NCBI RefSeq assembly: GCF_025152575.1
Contig: NZ_CP102293.1
Span: forward strand, 1,426,001 to 1,490,000
Reading direction: 5' to 3'
DNA: 64,000 nucleotides
Source: Subdoligranulum variabile
Lineage (GTDB): Bacteria; Bacillota; Clostridia; Oscillospirales; Ruminococcaceae
Under the pieces are notes generated by a model that saw only the letters and a program-made list of their open reading frames with translations, searched no databases and was not told the DNA's origin. The translations under genes were made by a program, and so were the position numbers. Below, one piece after another: positions 34,636 through 42,905 of this stretch (position 1 is its first letter; each line of letters begins with the position of its first letter).

Positions 34636-35023
34636 GGTAAGGCCTCCTAAATTGAATTTGCATCTGACGATGCTAAACCTATTTTAGTGGCCATCCTGTC
34701 AATGCACCATGGCTGCGGTGACCATGCACCATTTTAGCGGTTTGGCTGCACCATTCGTGCGGTCTAAGGGCACCGTTTCAGGCGGTGTATTCATGGCACA
34801 AGCATAACTGTCCTAGGTTTGTCTGGCCTTCTTCCAACCAGGAATATTGGCGGCCTAAAATACTCAGAAATGCAGAGAGAGACAAATTGAATTCCCAATT
34901 ACTAACTGAAATAGGATGGAAGGTTCTGACGGTATGGGAGTGTGAGCTTAAAAAGAAAGTGCGTGATGACCGACTTGCAAAGTTGGAACAGGAAATAAAA
35001 GGTCAGAACGGAGAGGTATAATT

Positions 35024-35263
35024 ATGGCTCAAATTAGCTTGGATAATATTAAAAAGATCAAGAAGAACCGAAACACTATCCATGAGAAAGTACACGCAGC
35101 ATACACAGTATTCGAAATGGATGGCGAAAAGTATGTACAGATTGACACTTATGGTCGTATAGATCGCGAAAATCCCGAAAAGATCAGCCAGTCAATTCAA
35201 TTTGATAAAGAGACTGCGACTTTTCTGGTAAATCTTCTAAAAGAAGAATTTGAATTGCATTAA
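35024..35263 (+). CDS. 79-aa conserved-looking protein at the end of the defence operon
   Basis: Starts 2 bp after the vsr stop codon, with GGAGAGG before the ATG, so it belongs to the same operon. The sequence is compact and charged (opening ISLDNIKKIKKNRNTIHEKV, then a YTVFEMDGEKYVQIDTYGR core, then an amphipathic C-terminal helix), predicting a small alpha/beta cytoplasmic protein. No membrane segment, HTH or nuclease motif is seen. I do not recognise a characterised family; similar small proteins seem to occur beside restriction genes and are sometimes given unhelpful names. It may be a regulator or subunit of the system. Confidence 0.7.
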   Translation: MAQISLDNIKKIKKNRNTIHEKVHAAYTVFEMDGEKYVQIDTYGRIDRENPEKISQSIQFDKETATFLVNLLKEEFELH

Positions 35264-35375
35264 CTTCTTACAAACTTTTGCGGTTCGAAATCCGAAATCT
35301 TCCCATAAAAACAAAAACTGATAAAATAGCTCTCGTGCTGCCCGATGTACAAAACCAGCACGGAAAGGAGATTCC

Positions 35376-35458
35376 ATGAGCTATCTTATCAGTTTGCCGT
35401 GTCTGTCATGGCTGATGTTACCGCGTACATAGTCAAAAGATGGATTGACAAGCACTAA
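35376..35458 (+). pseudogene. Frameshifted small membrane-type ORF
   Basis: AAAGGAG precedes an ATG at 35376, but that frame stops after 18 codons (35432). Another frame encodes QFAVSVMADVTAYIVKRWID up to the stop at 35456-35458, resembling the very short hydrophobic ORFs (25-30 aa) scattered in clostridial genomes. A 5-nt insertion of the type CTTAT near 35385 would explain the shift. A hairpin with arms CGTGCTG/CAGCACG lies just upstream. It may be a decayed small toxin-like gene, but that is a guess. Confidence 0.35.
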
Positions 35459-35471
35459 GCCGTGACAAAAT

Positions 35472-35509
35472 AAAAAAGGTCGCTGTACTGCAATACAGCG
35501 ACCTTTTTT
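35472..35509. terminator. Bidirectional terminator next to tRNA-Arg
   Basis: A 16-bp perfect stem (AAAAAAGGTCGCTGTA at 35472-35487 with its complement at 35494-35509) has A and T runs on either side, so it terminates the tRNA transcript on the minus strand and read-through from the plus strand. Confidence 0.9.
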
Positions 35510-35585
35510 GGTGCGGCCGGGGGGATTCGAACCTCTGGCCTTTGGAGTCGGAGTCCAACGCTCTATCCAGCTGAGCTACGACCGC
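35509..35585 (-). tRNA. tRNA-Arg(CCG)
   Basis: 77 nt including an encoded CCA. The acceptor arm GCGGTCG/CGGCCGC has one G-U pair. D arm GCTC...GAGC, anticodon stem TTGGA/TCCAA with loop CTCCGAC, giving anticodon CCG (complement of 35549-35551), decoding CGG. The T loop TTCGAAT is standard, but the T stem AGAGG/CCCCC has two A-C mispairs, unusual for a functional tRNA. The 5' half is duplicated about 200 bp away, so the gene has been touched by recombination. Confidence 0.8.
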
Positions 35586-35793
35586 ACATGTATGAAAATC
35601 GTCGCTGGGACGAGATTCATCGTATAAAATTGTGAAAATCGGGTTGGTGGTCAATTCGTGGTCAGTCTACCGCAGACCACCGGGTGATGCGTCTGCTTTT
35701 TCACGTTATGCCGAGCAATTTCTTCCCGATTGCCTAACGTGCCACAGTTGTCGGAGTCCAACGCTCTATCCAGCTGAGCTACGACCGCACATG
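35547..35793. repeat. 44-bp direct repeat of the tRNA-Arg 5' half (attachment-site-like)
   Basis: Positions 35547-35590 and 35750-35793 are identical, running from the anticodon loop through the 5' end of the tRNA and 5 nt beyond. The second copy is a truncated tRNA. Anticodon loops are favoured crossover points of tyrosine integrases. Only 159 bp lie between the copies, holding doubled GTGGTCA motifs and an inverted GTGGTC/GACCAC pair (about 35645-35680) that look like integrase arm sites. This may be the relic of a deleted or excised element. Confidence 0.6.
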
Positions 35794-36059
35794 ATTTTTT
35801 GTTCCACTGTATCGGGAACTTATATAGTATACCAAATCCTGCGGCAAAATGCAAATGCTTTTTTTGTGGGCGGGGACTTTTTTTCGTGGTGCAGTGAAAA
35901 ACCATCTTTTAGTTTTTGTGGCACACTTATGGTTGTGGTCTGTTTTGCGGACCGCGGACAGAAAAGTCCCCGGTGACAGCACACAACATTGCACAATTTT
36001 TCCAATTTTGCTATACTGAGTCCTGGAGCACTTGTCTGGCTCCACACGAGGTATTACAT

Positions 36060-37043
36060 ATGAAAAAGAGTCATCTGATAGCAGCCGGGGCGGCAGCCAC
36101 GGCCGCAGCGACCGCTTCGTTGCTGGGGGCGGCCTATGGGATTTACCGGGTCTGGTTCTACCATGCGGCGGAGCCGGAGGACACCCACGCCGAGGAGCTG
36201 GCCAGAACGCTGCCCTACGGCGCGCAGCTGAAACAGGATGCCGAGGCATTGGCCGCCGCGCCCTATGAAAGCATCCAGATCACGGCGGACGACGGCACGT
36301 TGCTGGCGGCGCGGTATTATCACCATGCCGACGGGGCGCCGGTGGCGATCATCTTTCACGGGTACAAGGGGTTTGCCCGCCGGGACGGCATGGGCGGTTA
36401 CACCCTGTGCAAGCGCCTGGGCTACAATGTCCTGCTGCCCGACCAGCGCAGCCACGGCGCCAGCGGGGGACACACCATCACCATGGGGGTAAAGGAACGG
36501 TACGACTGCCGGGCCTGGGCCTACTGGGCGTACAAGCACTTCGGGCCTCAGGTACCGCTGTTTCTCATGGGGGTTTCCATGGGGGCGTCCACCGTGCTGC
36601 TGGCCAGCGGGCTGGACCTGCCCGAAACGGTGCGGGGCATCATTGCGGACTGCGGCTACACCAGCCCCCACGACATCTGCCGCAAGGTGCTGAAAGCCAA
36701 TCTGCCGCGGGTCCCGGTGGGGCCGGTCTACACCATCGGGCGGCTGGGCACGCTGCTCTACGGGCGGTTCGATCCCGAGGACGCCGACTGCCGTCAGGCG
36801 GTGGCCAAGGCCACCGTTCCCATCCTGTTCATCCACGGGGAGGCGGACAACTTCGTGCCCTGCGAGATGAGCCGGGAGAACTTTGATGCCTGTGCCAGCC
36901 CCAAGCGTCTGGTGACGATCCCCGGCGCGGGGCACGCGGTGGCCTACTATGTGGACATTCCCGCCTACGAGAAAGCCGTGACGGAATTTTTGGACGGCTG
37001 CCTGCACCCGGCAGAGAACCCCGCCGGGACCAACTCCCAGTGA
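36060..37043 (+). CDS. Membrane-anchored alpha/beta hydrolase
   Basis: 327 aa. An N-terminal hydrophobic Ala-rich segment (about residues 5-30) looks like a signal anchor. The hydrolase fold follows, with the oxyanion region IIFHGYKGFARRDG, the nucleophile Ser in FLMGVSMGAST (about residue 185), the Asp in FIHGEADNFVP (about 262) and the His in GAGHAVAYY (about 290). This is the DUF/S9-like hydrolase group similar to YqkD in Bacillus; substrate unknown. The ATG at 36060 is chosen because the anchor begins there. It converges with the patatin gene at a shared terminator. Confidence 0.85.
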   Translation: MKKSHLIAAGAAATAAATASLLGAAYGIYRVWFYHAAEPEDTHAEELARTLPYGAQLKQDAEALAAAPYESIQITADDGTLLAARYYHHADGAPVAIIFHGYKGFARRDGMGGYTLCKRLGYNVLLPDQRSHGASGGHTITMGVKERYDCRAWAYWAYKHFGPQVPLFLMGVSMGASTVLLASGLDLPETVRGIIADCGYTSPHDICRKVLKANLPRVPVGPVYTIGRLGTLLYGRFDPEDADCRQAVAKATVPILFIHGEADNFVPCEMSRENFDACASPKRLVTIPGAGHAVAYYVDIPAYEKAVTEFLDGCLHPAENPAGTNSQ

Positions 37044-37054
37044 TACAACCAAAC

Positions 37055-37096
37055 AACCGCCGGACACGGGGCAAAACCCGGTGTCCGGCGGTTTTC
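37055..37096. terminator. Bidirectional terminator between hydrolase and patatin genes
   Basis: A 13-bp perfect stem (AACCGCCGGACAC at 37055-37067 with GTGTCCGGCGGTT at 37081-37093) has T tails usable on both strands. Confidence 0.85.
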
Positions 37097-37967
37097 ATTG
37101 TTCCAGATAGGCCCGCAGGGCGGGGAGCTGTTCCCGCATCTCGCGGCGGCCCCGGTTGTAGAGGGCCAGCAGTTTTTCGGTGTTTTTCTCGAAGCGGCCG
37201 ATCTCGATGGGTTCGGCCGGGCGCAGCACAAAGAGTTTGCCGGCCTCCTCCAGGGCGTCGATCTCCTCCATGAGGGCGTTATACCGCACTTCCTGGGTGA
37301 GCAGGGTGGCCAGGAAAAGGGTCTTGTCGCCGTAGAAATCGTCGTAGAGGTTCACCATCCGCTGGCCGGGCAGGGATTTGCGGAAGCCCTTGTGCCGGGT
37401 GGTGATGATGACGGTCTTTTCAAAGCCTTCCTTCTGCGCCCAGTGCAGGGGAATGGGGCAGGAACAGCCGCCGTCCAGGTAGCGGTTGCGTCCGATGCGC
37501 ACCGGGGCGGACACCAGCGGCAGGCTGGCCGAGGCCCGCACCGCTTCCAGGAAATCGAAGTCGGTCTTGCCCTTTTCAAAGTAGGCGGGTTTGCCGGTCT
37601 CCACGCAGGTGGCCACCGCCACCATCCGCTGGCCGCCATGATAAAAGGTATCGCTGTCGAAGGGCACCGACTGGGGGATGTCCCGCAGCATGAAGTTCAG
37701 CCCGAACAGACTGCCGCCCTTCACCGCCGCCATGAGTCCGAAGTACCTCGGGTCGCGGCGGTAGCGCAGATTGATGCTGGCCGACCGTCCCGGCTGATGG
37801 GCCAGATAGTTCACGCCGTTGAGCGCCCCCGCGCTGACCCCCGCCACCGCGGGGAAGTAGAGATTTTCCTCCATCAGCGTATCCAGCGCCCCGGCCGTAT
37901 ACAGGCCGCGCAGCGAACCGCCCTCCAGCAGCAGGGCGGCGCTTTGCGGCATTGTGAAGTTTTCCAT
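37095..37967 (-). CDS. Patatin-like phospholipase
   Basis: 290 aa of the bacterial patatin family. The oxyanion-hole glycine run is in LLLEGGSLRGLYTAGALD, the Ser nucleophile in GVSAGALNG (about residue 44), and the catalytic Asp in YLDGGCSCPIPL (about 160), giving the Ser-Asp dyad. No signal peptide is seen, so it should act on lipids at the inner face of the membrane. The ATG follows GGAGGC. The C-terminal segment beyond 220 is helical and typical of the YjjU-like subgroup. Confidence 0.9.
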   Translation of the reverse strand: MENFTMPQSAALLLEGGSLRGLYTAGALDTLMEENLYFPAVAGVSAGALNGVNYLAHQPGRSASINLRYRRDPRYFGLMAAVKGGSLFGLNFMLRDIPQSVPFDSDTFYHGGQRMVAVATCVETGKPAYFEKGKTDFDFLEAVRASASLPLVSAPVRIGRNRYLDGGCSCPIPLHWAQKEGFEKTVIITTRHKGFRKSLPGQRMVNLYDDFYGDKTLFLATLLTQEVRYNALMEEIDALEEAGKLFVLRPAEPIEIGRFEKNTEKLLALYNRGRREMREQLPALRAYLEQ

Positions 37968-38102
37968 AGCAATGCCTCCTGTATCCTTCTATTGTAGCGC
38001 GCCGCGGGGCCTGCCGCAAGCGGAAAGCCGCGAATTTACAGTTTTTTTAAATTGTGGTACAATACAACAAAAAGCCGTCTGTACGACAAAGGAGCGCCCG
38101 CT

Positions 38103-38831
38103 ATGCTGCAACTGAACCCCGAAACCCCGCGCATCATCATTCCGCTGTTTGCCCATGCTCTGGATGAATTGGAAGCCCAGGCGAAGGCCGCCCAGGCCGC
38201 CCCGGAGGCGGACCTGGTGGAGCTGCGGCTGGACCCCTTGCGCGTGGGGGACTGGCTGCCGGCGCTGGGGATGGTGCGGGGGCTTGTGCAAAAGCCGCTG
38301 ATCGTGACCATCCGCACGGCCCGGGAGGGCGGCGAAGCGGCGCTGGACGCCTCGGATTACCGGGACGCCGGGCTGGCGCTGCTGCAGCAGGGGGGCGTGG
38401 ACGCCCTGGACATTGAGTGGCGCACCGACGCAGCGGTGGTGCGGACCCTGCGGGACGCGGCGAAGCGGGCGGGGGCGGCGGCGCTGTTCAGCGAGCATCA
38501 CTTTGACGGCACGCCGGACCGCCACGCCATGGTGGAAGCGCTGCACGGCATGCTGGACGCGGGGCCGGACATCGCCAAGCTGGCGGTGATGCCCCACAGC
38601 CGGGCCGACGCGGCGGCGCTGCTGCTGGCCACGGCGGAAGTGCACGATGAGCGCCCCGAGGCGGTGCTCATCACCATGAGTATGGGCCGGGACGGCGCGG
38701 CCACCCGGTACTGCGGCGGGCCGTTCGGCAGCGCGGCCACCTTCGGGACCCTGTCGGCGGCCAGCGCGCCGGGACAGCCCCCGGCCGCCAATCTCCGGGC
38801 CAAACTGCTCACCGCCGGGGATCTGGGATAA
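38103..38831 (+). CDS. aroD: Type I 3-dehydroquinate dehydratase
   Basis: 242-aa class I enzyme of the shikimate pathway, converting 3-dehydroquinate to 3-dehydroshikimate in the cytoplasm. Visible family marks are DLVELRLDPL, PLIVTIRTAREGGEA, the active-site His in SEHHFDGTPD (about residue 133), the Schiff-base lysine in DIAKLAVMP (K159) and the C-terminal GSAATFGTLSAASAPGQ. The ATG at 38103 follows AAAGGAG. No other shikimate genes are adjacent. Confidence 0.93.
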   Translation: MLQLNPETPRIIIPLFAHALDELEAQAKAAQAAPEADLVELRLDPLRVGDWLPALGMVRGLVQKPLIVTIRTAREGGEAALDASDYRDAGLALLQQGGVDALDIEWRTDAAVVRTLRDAAKRAGAAALFSEHHFDGTPDRHAMVEALHGMLDAGPDIAKLAVMPHSRADAAALLLATAEVHDERPEAVLITMSMGRDGAATRYCGGPFGSAATFGTLSAASAPGQPPAANLRAKLLTAGDLG

Positions 38832-38832
38832 C

Positions 38833-39030
38833 CTACTTTCTTTGCAAAGAAAGTAGGCAAAGAAACTCCAAACAAATAAACCGGAAGGTTGCAACCACCA
38901 TACTGCGGAGGCATCCCGGTGCTTGGGTATCTGCCTTATTTTGCCCAGCTGTAGGGCGGGGTCTTGACCCCGCCGGACAATTTGACGGTCACCGCGACAC
39001 CTCGCGGCGGGGAAGAATCCCCGCCCTACG
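38833..39030. repeat. Composite intergenic repeat, copy 1
   Basis: The left end is a 24-bp palindrome (CTACTTTCTTTG plus complement) followed by GCAAAGAAACTCCAA. The right end is an element with 12-bp inverted ends, TGTAGGGCGGGG (38950) and CCCCGCCCTAC (ending about 39030). The copy at 53274 matches over the whole length, and a third at 44680 is more diverged. It has no coding potential and fills the gap between aroD and mnmE. Confidence 0.75.
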
Positions 39031-39110
39031 GATAAACGGCAGCAGGGAGGCACCCAAACTTTCCGCTTCAACAACACCCATCCTTATATAATATGTAGAA
39101 GGAGCTATCT

Positions 39111-40502
39111 ATGGACCGTTTGGAACAGACCATCTGTGCGCTGGCCACCCCGCCGGGGGAGGGCGGCATTGCGGTGATCCGGGTATCGGGTCCCGACGCC
39201 TATCCCATTGTGGAGAAAGTCTTTGTGCCGGTGCGGCAGGGCCGCCGGGTGGCCCAGGCCAAGGGCTACACCGCCATGCTGGGGCATTACACCCTGCGCG
39301 GCGAGGAGATGGACGAGACGGTGGCGCTGTTCTACCGGGCGCCCCACTCCTACACCGGGGAGGACGTCATCGAATTGTCGGTGCACGGCGGCACGGCCAT
39401 GGCGGAGGGTCTGCTGGAAGCGCTGCTGCTGGCGGGGGCGGCACCGGCCGGGCCGGGTGAATTCACCCGCCGCGCTCTGGAACACGGCAAGCTCAGCCTG
39501 ACCCAGGCCGAGGCCGTCATGGAAGTCATCGCGGCCAACGGGCGGCAGGGGGCAGCCCTGGCAAAATCCGCCCTGGACGGACGGCTGGCCAAACGCATCG
39601 GGTCCATCCAGGCGGCGCTGCAAAGTCTCAACGCCCATCTGACGGCCTGGGTGGATTACCCCGAGGAGGACGTGCCGGAACTGTCCGACGCGGCCCTCAC
39701 CGGGACGCTGCTCACCCAGAAAGCCGAGCTGGACGACCTCATCGCCGGCTACGGCGCGGGGGCGGTGCTCCGCCACGGGGTGGACTGCGTGCTGCTGGGC
39801 CGCCCCAACGTGGGGAAGAGCACCCTTTTAAACTTACTGGCCGGGTTTGACCGGGCCATCGTCACGCCGGTGGCGGGCACCACCCGGGACATCGTGGAGC
39901 AGGCGGTGCAGCTGGGGGAGATCCGGCTGAATCTCTTTGACACGGCGGGGGTCCGGGAGGTGGGCGCCGACGGCGACGCCATCGAGGCGGAGGGCATCCG
40001 CCGCAGCTGGAAGAAGCTGGACGAGGCCGGTCTGGTGCTGGCGGTCTTCGACGCCGCCCAGCCCCTGGAGGAATCCGATCTGGACATCGCCCGCCGCTGC
40101 CAGGGCCGCCCGGCGCTGGCCATCCTGAACAAGCAGGACCTGGCGGAATCCACCGAGGCAGCCCGGGACCTGCTGGCGCCCTATTTCAAACAGGTGCTGA
40201 CCCTCTGTGCCAAGGACGCCGCCAGTCTGCAGCCCCTTTCGGCGGCGGTGGCGGATCTGCTGGGCACGGCGAAGCTGGACCCCCGGGCGGGGCAGCTCTG
40301 CAGCGCCCGGCAGCTGGCGGCAGCCACCCGGGCCCGGGACGCCGTGGCGGAGGCACTGAAAGCGGAACAGGACGGCTTCGGGCTGGACGCGGTGGCGGTC
40401 TGCCTGACCGACGCCCTGCAGGCCCTCTGCGACCTCACCGGCGAGGACGCCGCCGACGCCACCATCGACGAGGTCTTCGAGACCTTCTGTGTGGGCAAAT
40501 AA
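39111..40502 (+). CDS. mnmE: tRNA modification GTPase MnmE
   Basis: 463 aa, the usual length. The N-terminal tetrahydrofolate-binding domain covers about residues 1-118. The GTPase domain is inserted in the helical domain, with G1 GRPNVGKSTLLN (about 230), G2/G3 DTAGVREVG and G4 NKQD. The protein ends CVGK, matching the conserved C-terminal CxGK whose Cys is catalytic. With MnmG it modifies wobble uridine 34 of several tRNAs. GAAGGAG precedes the ATG. It leads the mnmE-mnmG-rsmG group. Confidence 0.96.
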   Translation: MDRLEQTICALATPPGEGGIAVIRVSGPDAYPIVEKVFVPVRQGRRVAQAKGYTAMLGHYTLRGEEMDETVALFYRAPHSYTGEDVIELSVHGGTAMAEGLLEALLLAGAAPAGPGEFTRRALEHGKLSLTQAEAVMEVIAANGRQGAALAKSALDGRLAKRIGSIQAALQSLNAHLTAWVDYPEEDVPELSDAALTGTLLTQKAELDDLIAGYGAGAVLRHGVDCVLLGRPNVGKSTLLNLLAGFDRAIVTPVAGTTRDIVEQAVQLGEIRLNLFDTAGVREVGADGDAIEAEGIRRSWKKLDEAGLVLAVFDAAQPLEESDLDIARRCQGRPALAILNKQDLAESTEAARDLLAPYFKQVLTLCAKDAASLQPLSAAVADLLGTAKLDPRAGQLCSARQLAAATRARDAVAEALKAEQDGFGLDAVAVCLTDALQALCDLTGEDAADATIDEVFETFCVGK

Positions 40503-40517
40503 CAGGGGGGATTTTCT

Positions 40518-40982
40518 GTGGAAAAGGCTCTGAAAATTCTGAGTACGGTCTTTCTGCTCATCGGGCTGGTCTTTACGGCGCTGGGCACCGGGCTGACGCT
40601 GGCCATCCGGGAACCGGTCCTGCTGGCCTTTGCGGCGGTGGGCATCCTCTTTTTCTTCATCGGCGTGGGGATGCTGGCGTCCCTGTCCCGGACGCGGCGG
40701 CTCCGCCGCTGGCTGGACGACAACGGCCGCACCATCCAGGCGGACATCCTGGGGGTGCAGTTCGACACCCGGGTGCGGGTGAACGGCCGGTGTCCTCTGG
40801 TGCTCCAATGCCAGGCGCGGAACCCTGCCGACGGCAAGGTCTACGTCTTTGACAGCGACAGCCTGTGGTTTGACCCCACGCCCTATCTGGACGGGCGGAC
40901 CACCATGCCGGTGCTGGTGGACCCCGACAACTACCACCGGTATCAGGTTCTTACCGAGGGCATCCTGCCCGAGAAGGGGTAA
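40518..40982 (+). CDS. Small membrane protein of unknown function between mnmE and mnmG
   Basis: 154 aa. Two hydrophobic segments (about residues 8-30 and 35-58) are followed by a soluble beta-rich part (about 65-154), giving a DUF3592-like layout. I do not recognise a characterised homologue. It begins with GTG after AGGGGGG, 15 bp after mnmE, and mnmG starts 30 bp after its stop, so it is co-transcribed with tRNA-modification genes without an obvious functional link. Confidence 0.75.
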   Translation: MEKALKILSTVFLLIGLVFTALGTGLTLAIREPVLLAFAAVGILFFFIGVGMLASLSRTRRLRRWLDDNGRTIQADILGVQFDTRVRVNGRCPLVLQCQARNPADGKVYVFDSDSLWFDPTPYLDGRTTMPVLVDPDNYHRYQVLTEGILPEKG

Positions 40983-41012
40983 CACATTTTCAATAGAGGG
41001 AAACATACATTT

Positions 41013-42905
41013 ATGGATATTCTGGGAAACTATGACGTCATTGTGGTGGGCGCGGGCCACGCGGGCATCGAGGCCGCCCATGCGGCGGCGGTGCTGGGCG
41101 CGAAAACCGCGGTCTTCACCCTGACGCTGGACTTTATCGGCAACATGCCCTGCAACCCGTCCATCGGCGGCACGGCCAAGGGGCATCTGGTGCGGGAGGT
41201 GGACGCTCTGGGCGGGCTCATGGGCATTGCCGCCGACGCCACCTTTCTGCAGAGCCGGATGCTCAACCGGGGCAAAGGCCCCGCTGTCCACAGTCTGCGG
41301 GTGCAGACCGACCGCAAGCGGTATCACATCTGGATGAAGCACGCCCTGGAGAAAACCGCCAACCTGGACATCCACCAGGCGGAGATCGTGGGGGTGGACG
41401 TGCAGGACGGCCGCATCGTGGGCGTGGTGACGGCCCTGGGCGGCTACTACGGCTGCAAGGCCTGCGTCATCGCCACCGGCACCACCCTGGGCGGACGCAT
41501 CTTTGTGGGGGAAGCCCACTACGACGGCGGCCCCGACGGCACCCACGCCGCCACCCAGCTGACGAAATCTCTGGTGAGCCACGGGTTCACCCTGCGCCGG
41601 TTCAAGACCGGCACCCCCGCCCGGGTCCACCGCCGCAGCATTGATTTCTCCAAGCTGGAATGCCAGCCCGGCGACCCCGACGAGCTGCTCCAGCCCTTCA
41701 GCTTTCTGACCCGCACCCCCATGCACAACAAGGTCAACTGCTACATCGCCTACACCAACCCCCAGACCCACCAGGTCATCCTGGACAACCTGGACCGCTC
41801 TCCCCTCTACGGCGGCGACATCCAGGGCGTGGGGCCGCGGTACTGCCCCTCCATCGAAGATAAGGTGGTCCGCTTCAAGGACAAGCAGCGCCACCCCGTC
41901 TTTGTGGAGCCCTGCGGCGAGGACACCGAGGAGATGTACCTTCAGGGGCTGTCCTCCAGCCTGCCCGAAGCCGTGCAGAACGCCATGTACCGCACCATTG
42001 TGGGCTTTGAGCATCTGGAGATCATGCGCCCGGCCTACGCCATCGAGTACGACTGCGTGGACCCCACCACCCTGAAACCCACCCTGGAGAGCAAGGTGGT
42101 GGCGGGCATCTACGGCGCCGGGCAGTTCAACGGCACCTCCGGCTACGAGGAGGCTGCCGCCCAAGGGCTGCTGGCGGGGCTCAACGCCGCGCGCCATGCC
42201 CTGGGCAAATCCGAGCTGGTGCTGGCGCGGCACACCAGTTATCTGGGCACCCTGGTGGATGACCTCGTCACCAAGGGCGTCATGGACCCCTACCGCATGA
42301 TGACCAGCCGCAGCGAATACCGGCTGTCCCTGCGGCAGGACAACGCCGACGAGCGCCTGACCCCCATCGGCCGGGAGTACGGTCTGGTGGACGACGAGCG
42401 CTGGGCGGTCTTCTGCCGGGACCGGGACATCAAGCAGGCGGAGCTGAAACGGCTGGAGAACGCCCACATCAAGCTGGCCGACCTGCGGGCGGTGGTGCCG
42501 GAGGGCACCGAGCTGGGCGAGAGCGGCGGCACGGCGGCGGAACTCATGCGGCGTCCCGCCGTGACCTACGAGCGGATCGCCGCGGTGATCGGCCGGGGCG
42601 AGGGGGTCACCCCCGCCATGGCCCAGCGCATCGAAACGGAAATTCGCTACGCCGGCTACATTGCCCGGGAGGAGCGGATCATCCGGGACATCCAGCGCCA
42701 CGAGCAGGTGGCCATTCCCGAGGACTTTGACTACGCGCCCATCGAGACGATGACCCTGGAAGCCCGGGAGAAGCTCTCCAAGATCCGGCCCCGCACCCTG
42801 GCCCAGGCCGGACGGATCCCGGGGGTCTCCCCCAGCGACCTGGCCCAGCTGAGCATCGCCCTGCTGAAAACCCGCAGCCAACAGAAAGAGGAACACCATG
42901 ATTGA
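41013..42905 (+). CDS. mnmG: tRNA uridine-5-carboxymethylaminomethyl modification enzyme MnmG
   Basis: 630 aa. The FAD-binding Rossmann motif is [19 protein letters not shown] near the N-terminus. Signatures [20 protein letters not shown] and [22 protein letters not shown] follow, with the second half carrying [17 protein letters not shown] and the C-terminal helical tRNA-binding domain. It works in complex with MnmE. The start ATG is preceded by AGAGGGAAA. The 3' end overlaps rsmG by 8 bp. Confidence 0.96.
   Translation: MDILGNYDVIVVGAGHAGIEAAHAAAVLGAKTAVFTLTLDFIGNMPCNPSIGGTAKGHLVREVDALGGLMGIAADATFLQSRMLNRGKGPAVHSLRVQTDRKRYHIWMKHALEKTANLDIHQAEIVGVDVQDGRIVGVVTALGGYYGCKACVIATGTTLGGRIFVGEAHYDGGPDGTHAATQLTKSLVSHGFTLRRFKTGTPARVHRRSIDFSKLECQPGDPDELLQPFSFLTRTPMHNKVNCYIAYTNPQTHQVILDNLDRSPLYGGDIQGVGPRYCPSIEDKVVRFKDKQRHPVFVEPCGEDTEEMYLQGLSSSLPEAVQNAMYRTIVGFEHLEIMRPAYAIEYDCVDPTTLKPTLESKVVAGIYGAGQFNGTSGYEEAAAQGLLAGLNAARHALGKSELVLARHTSYLGTLVDDLVTKGVMDPYRMMTSRSEYRLSLRQDNADERLTPIGREYGLVDDERWAVFCRDRDIKQAELKRLENAHIKLADLRAVVPEGTELGESGGTAAELMRRPAVTYERIAAVIGRGEGVTPAMAQRIETEIRYAGYIAREERIIRDIQRHEQVAIPEDFDYAPIETMTLEAREKLSKIRPRTLAQAGRIPGVSPSDLAQLSIALLKTRSQQKEEHHD

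Larger units (their letters stand above)
32221..34793 (-). mobile_element. IS21-family insertion sequence inside vsr
   Basis: 2573 bp with ends TGCATATGCCGCC and (inverted) TGAATACACCGCC, flanked by the 5-bp direct repeat TGGCA at 32216-32220 and 34794-34798. Several copies of an AATGGTGCA-type motif lie inside both ends and are probable transposase binding sites. It encodes istA and istB on the minus strand with a 4-bp overlap. GC content is much higher than in the host operon, closer to the rest of the chromosome. The clean duplication and intact genes indicate a recent insertion. Confidence 0.9.
32015..35021 (+). pseudogene. vsr: Vsr-type endonuclease gene split by an IS21 insertion
   Basis: The 5' part (32015-32220) encodes NMSHIRSTNSKPEEIVRKYL and the Vsr core GCPDIVLPKYKTVIFVNGCF up to the W-H of the zinc-site region. 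The 3' part (34799-35021) continues KHNCPRFVWPSSNQEYW and ends WKVLTVWECELKKK. Joining 32220 to 34799, which removes the element and one copy of the TGGCA duplication, gives an uninterrupted frame of 142 aa with the metal-binding CFWH-x-H-x-C. Vsr nucleases nick at T:G mismatches arising from deaminated 5-methylcytosine, which suits the adjacent methyltransferase. In the present state no functional protein is made from this locus. Confidence 0.88.
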
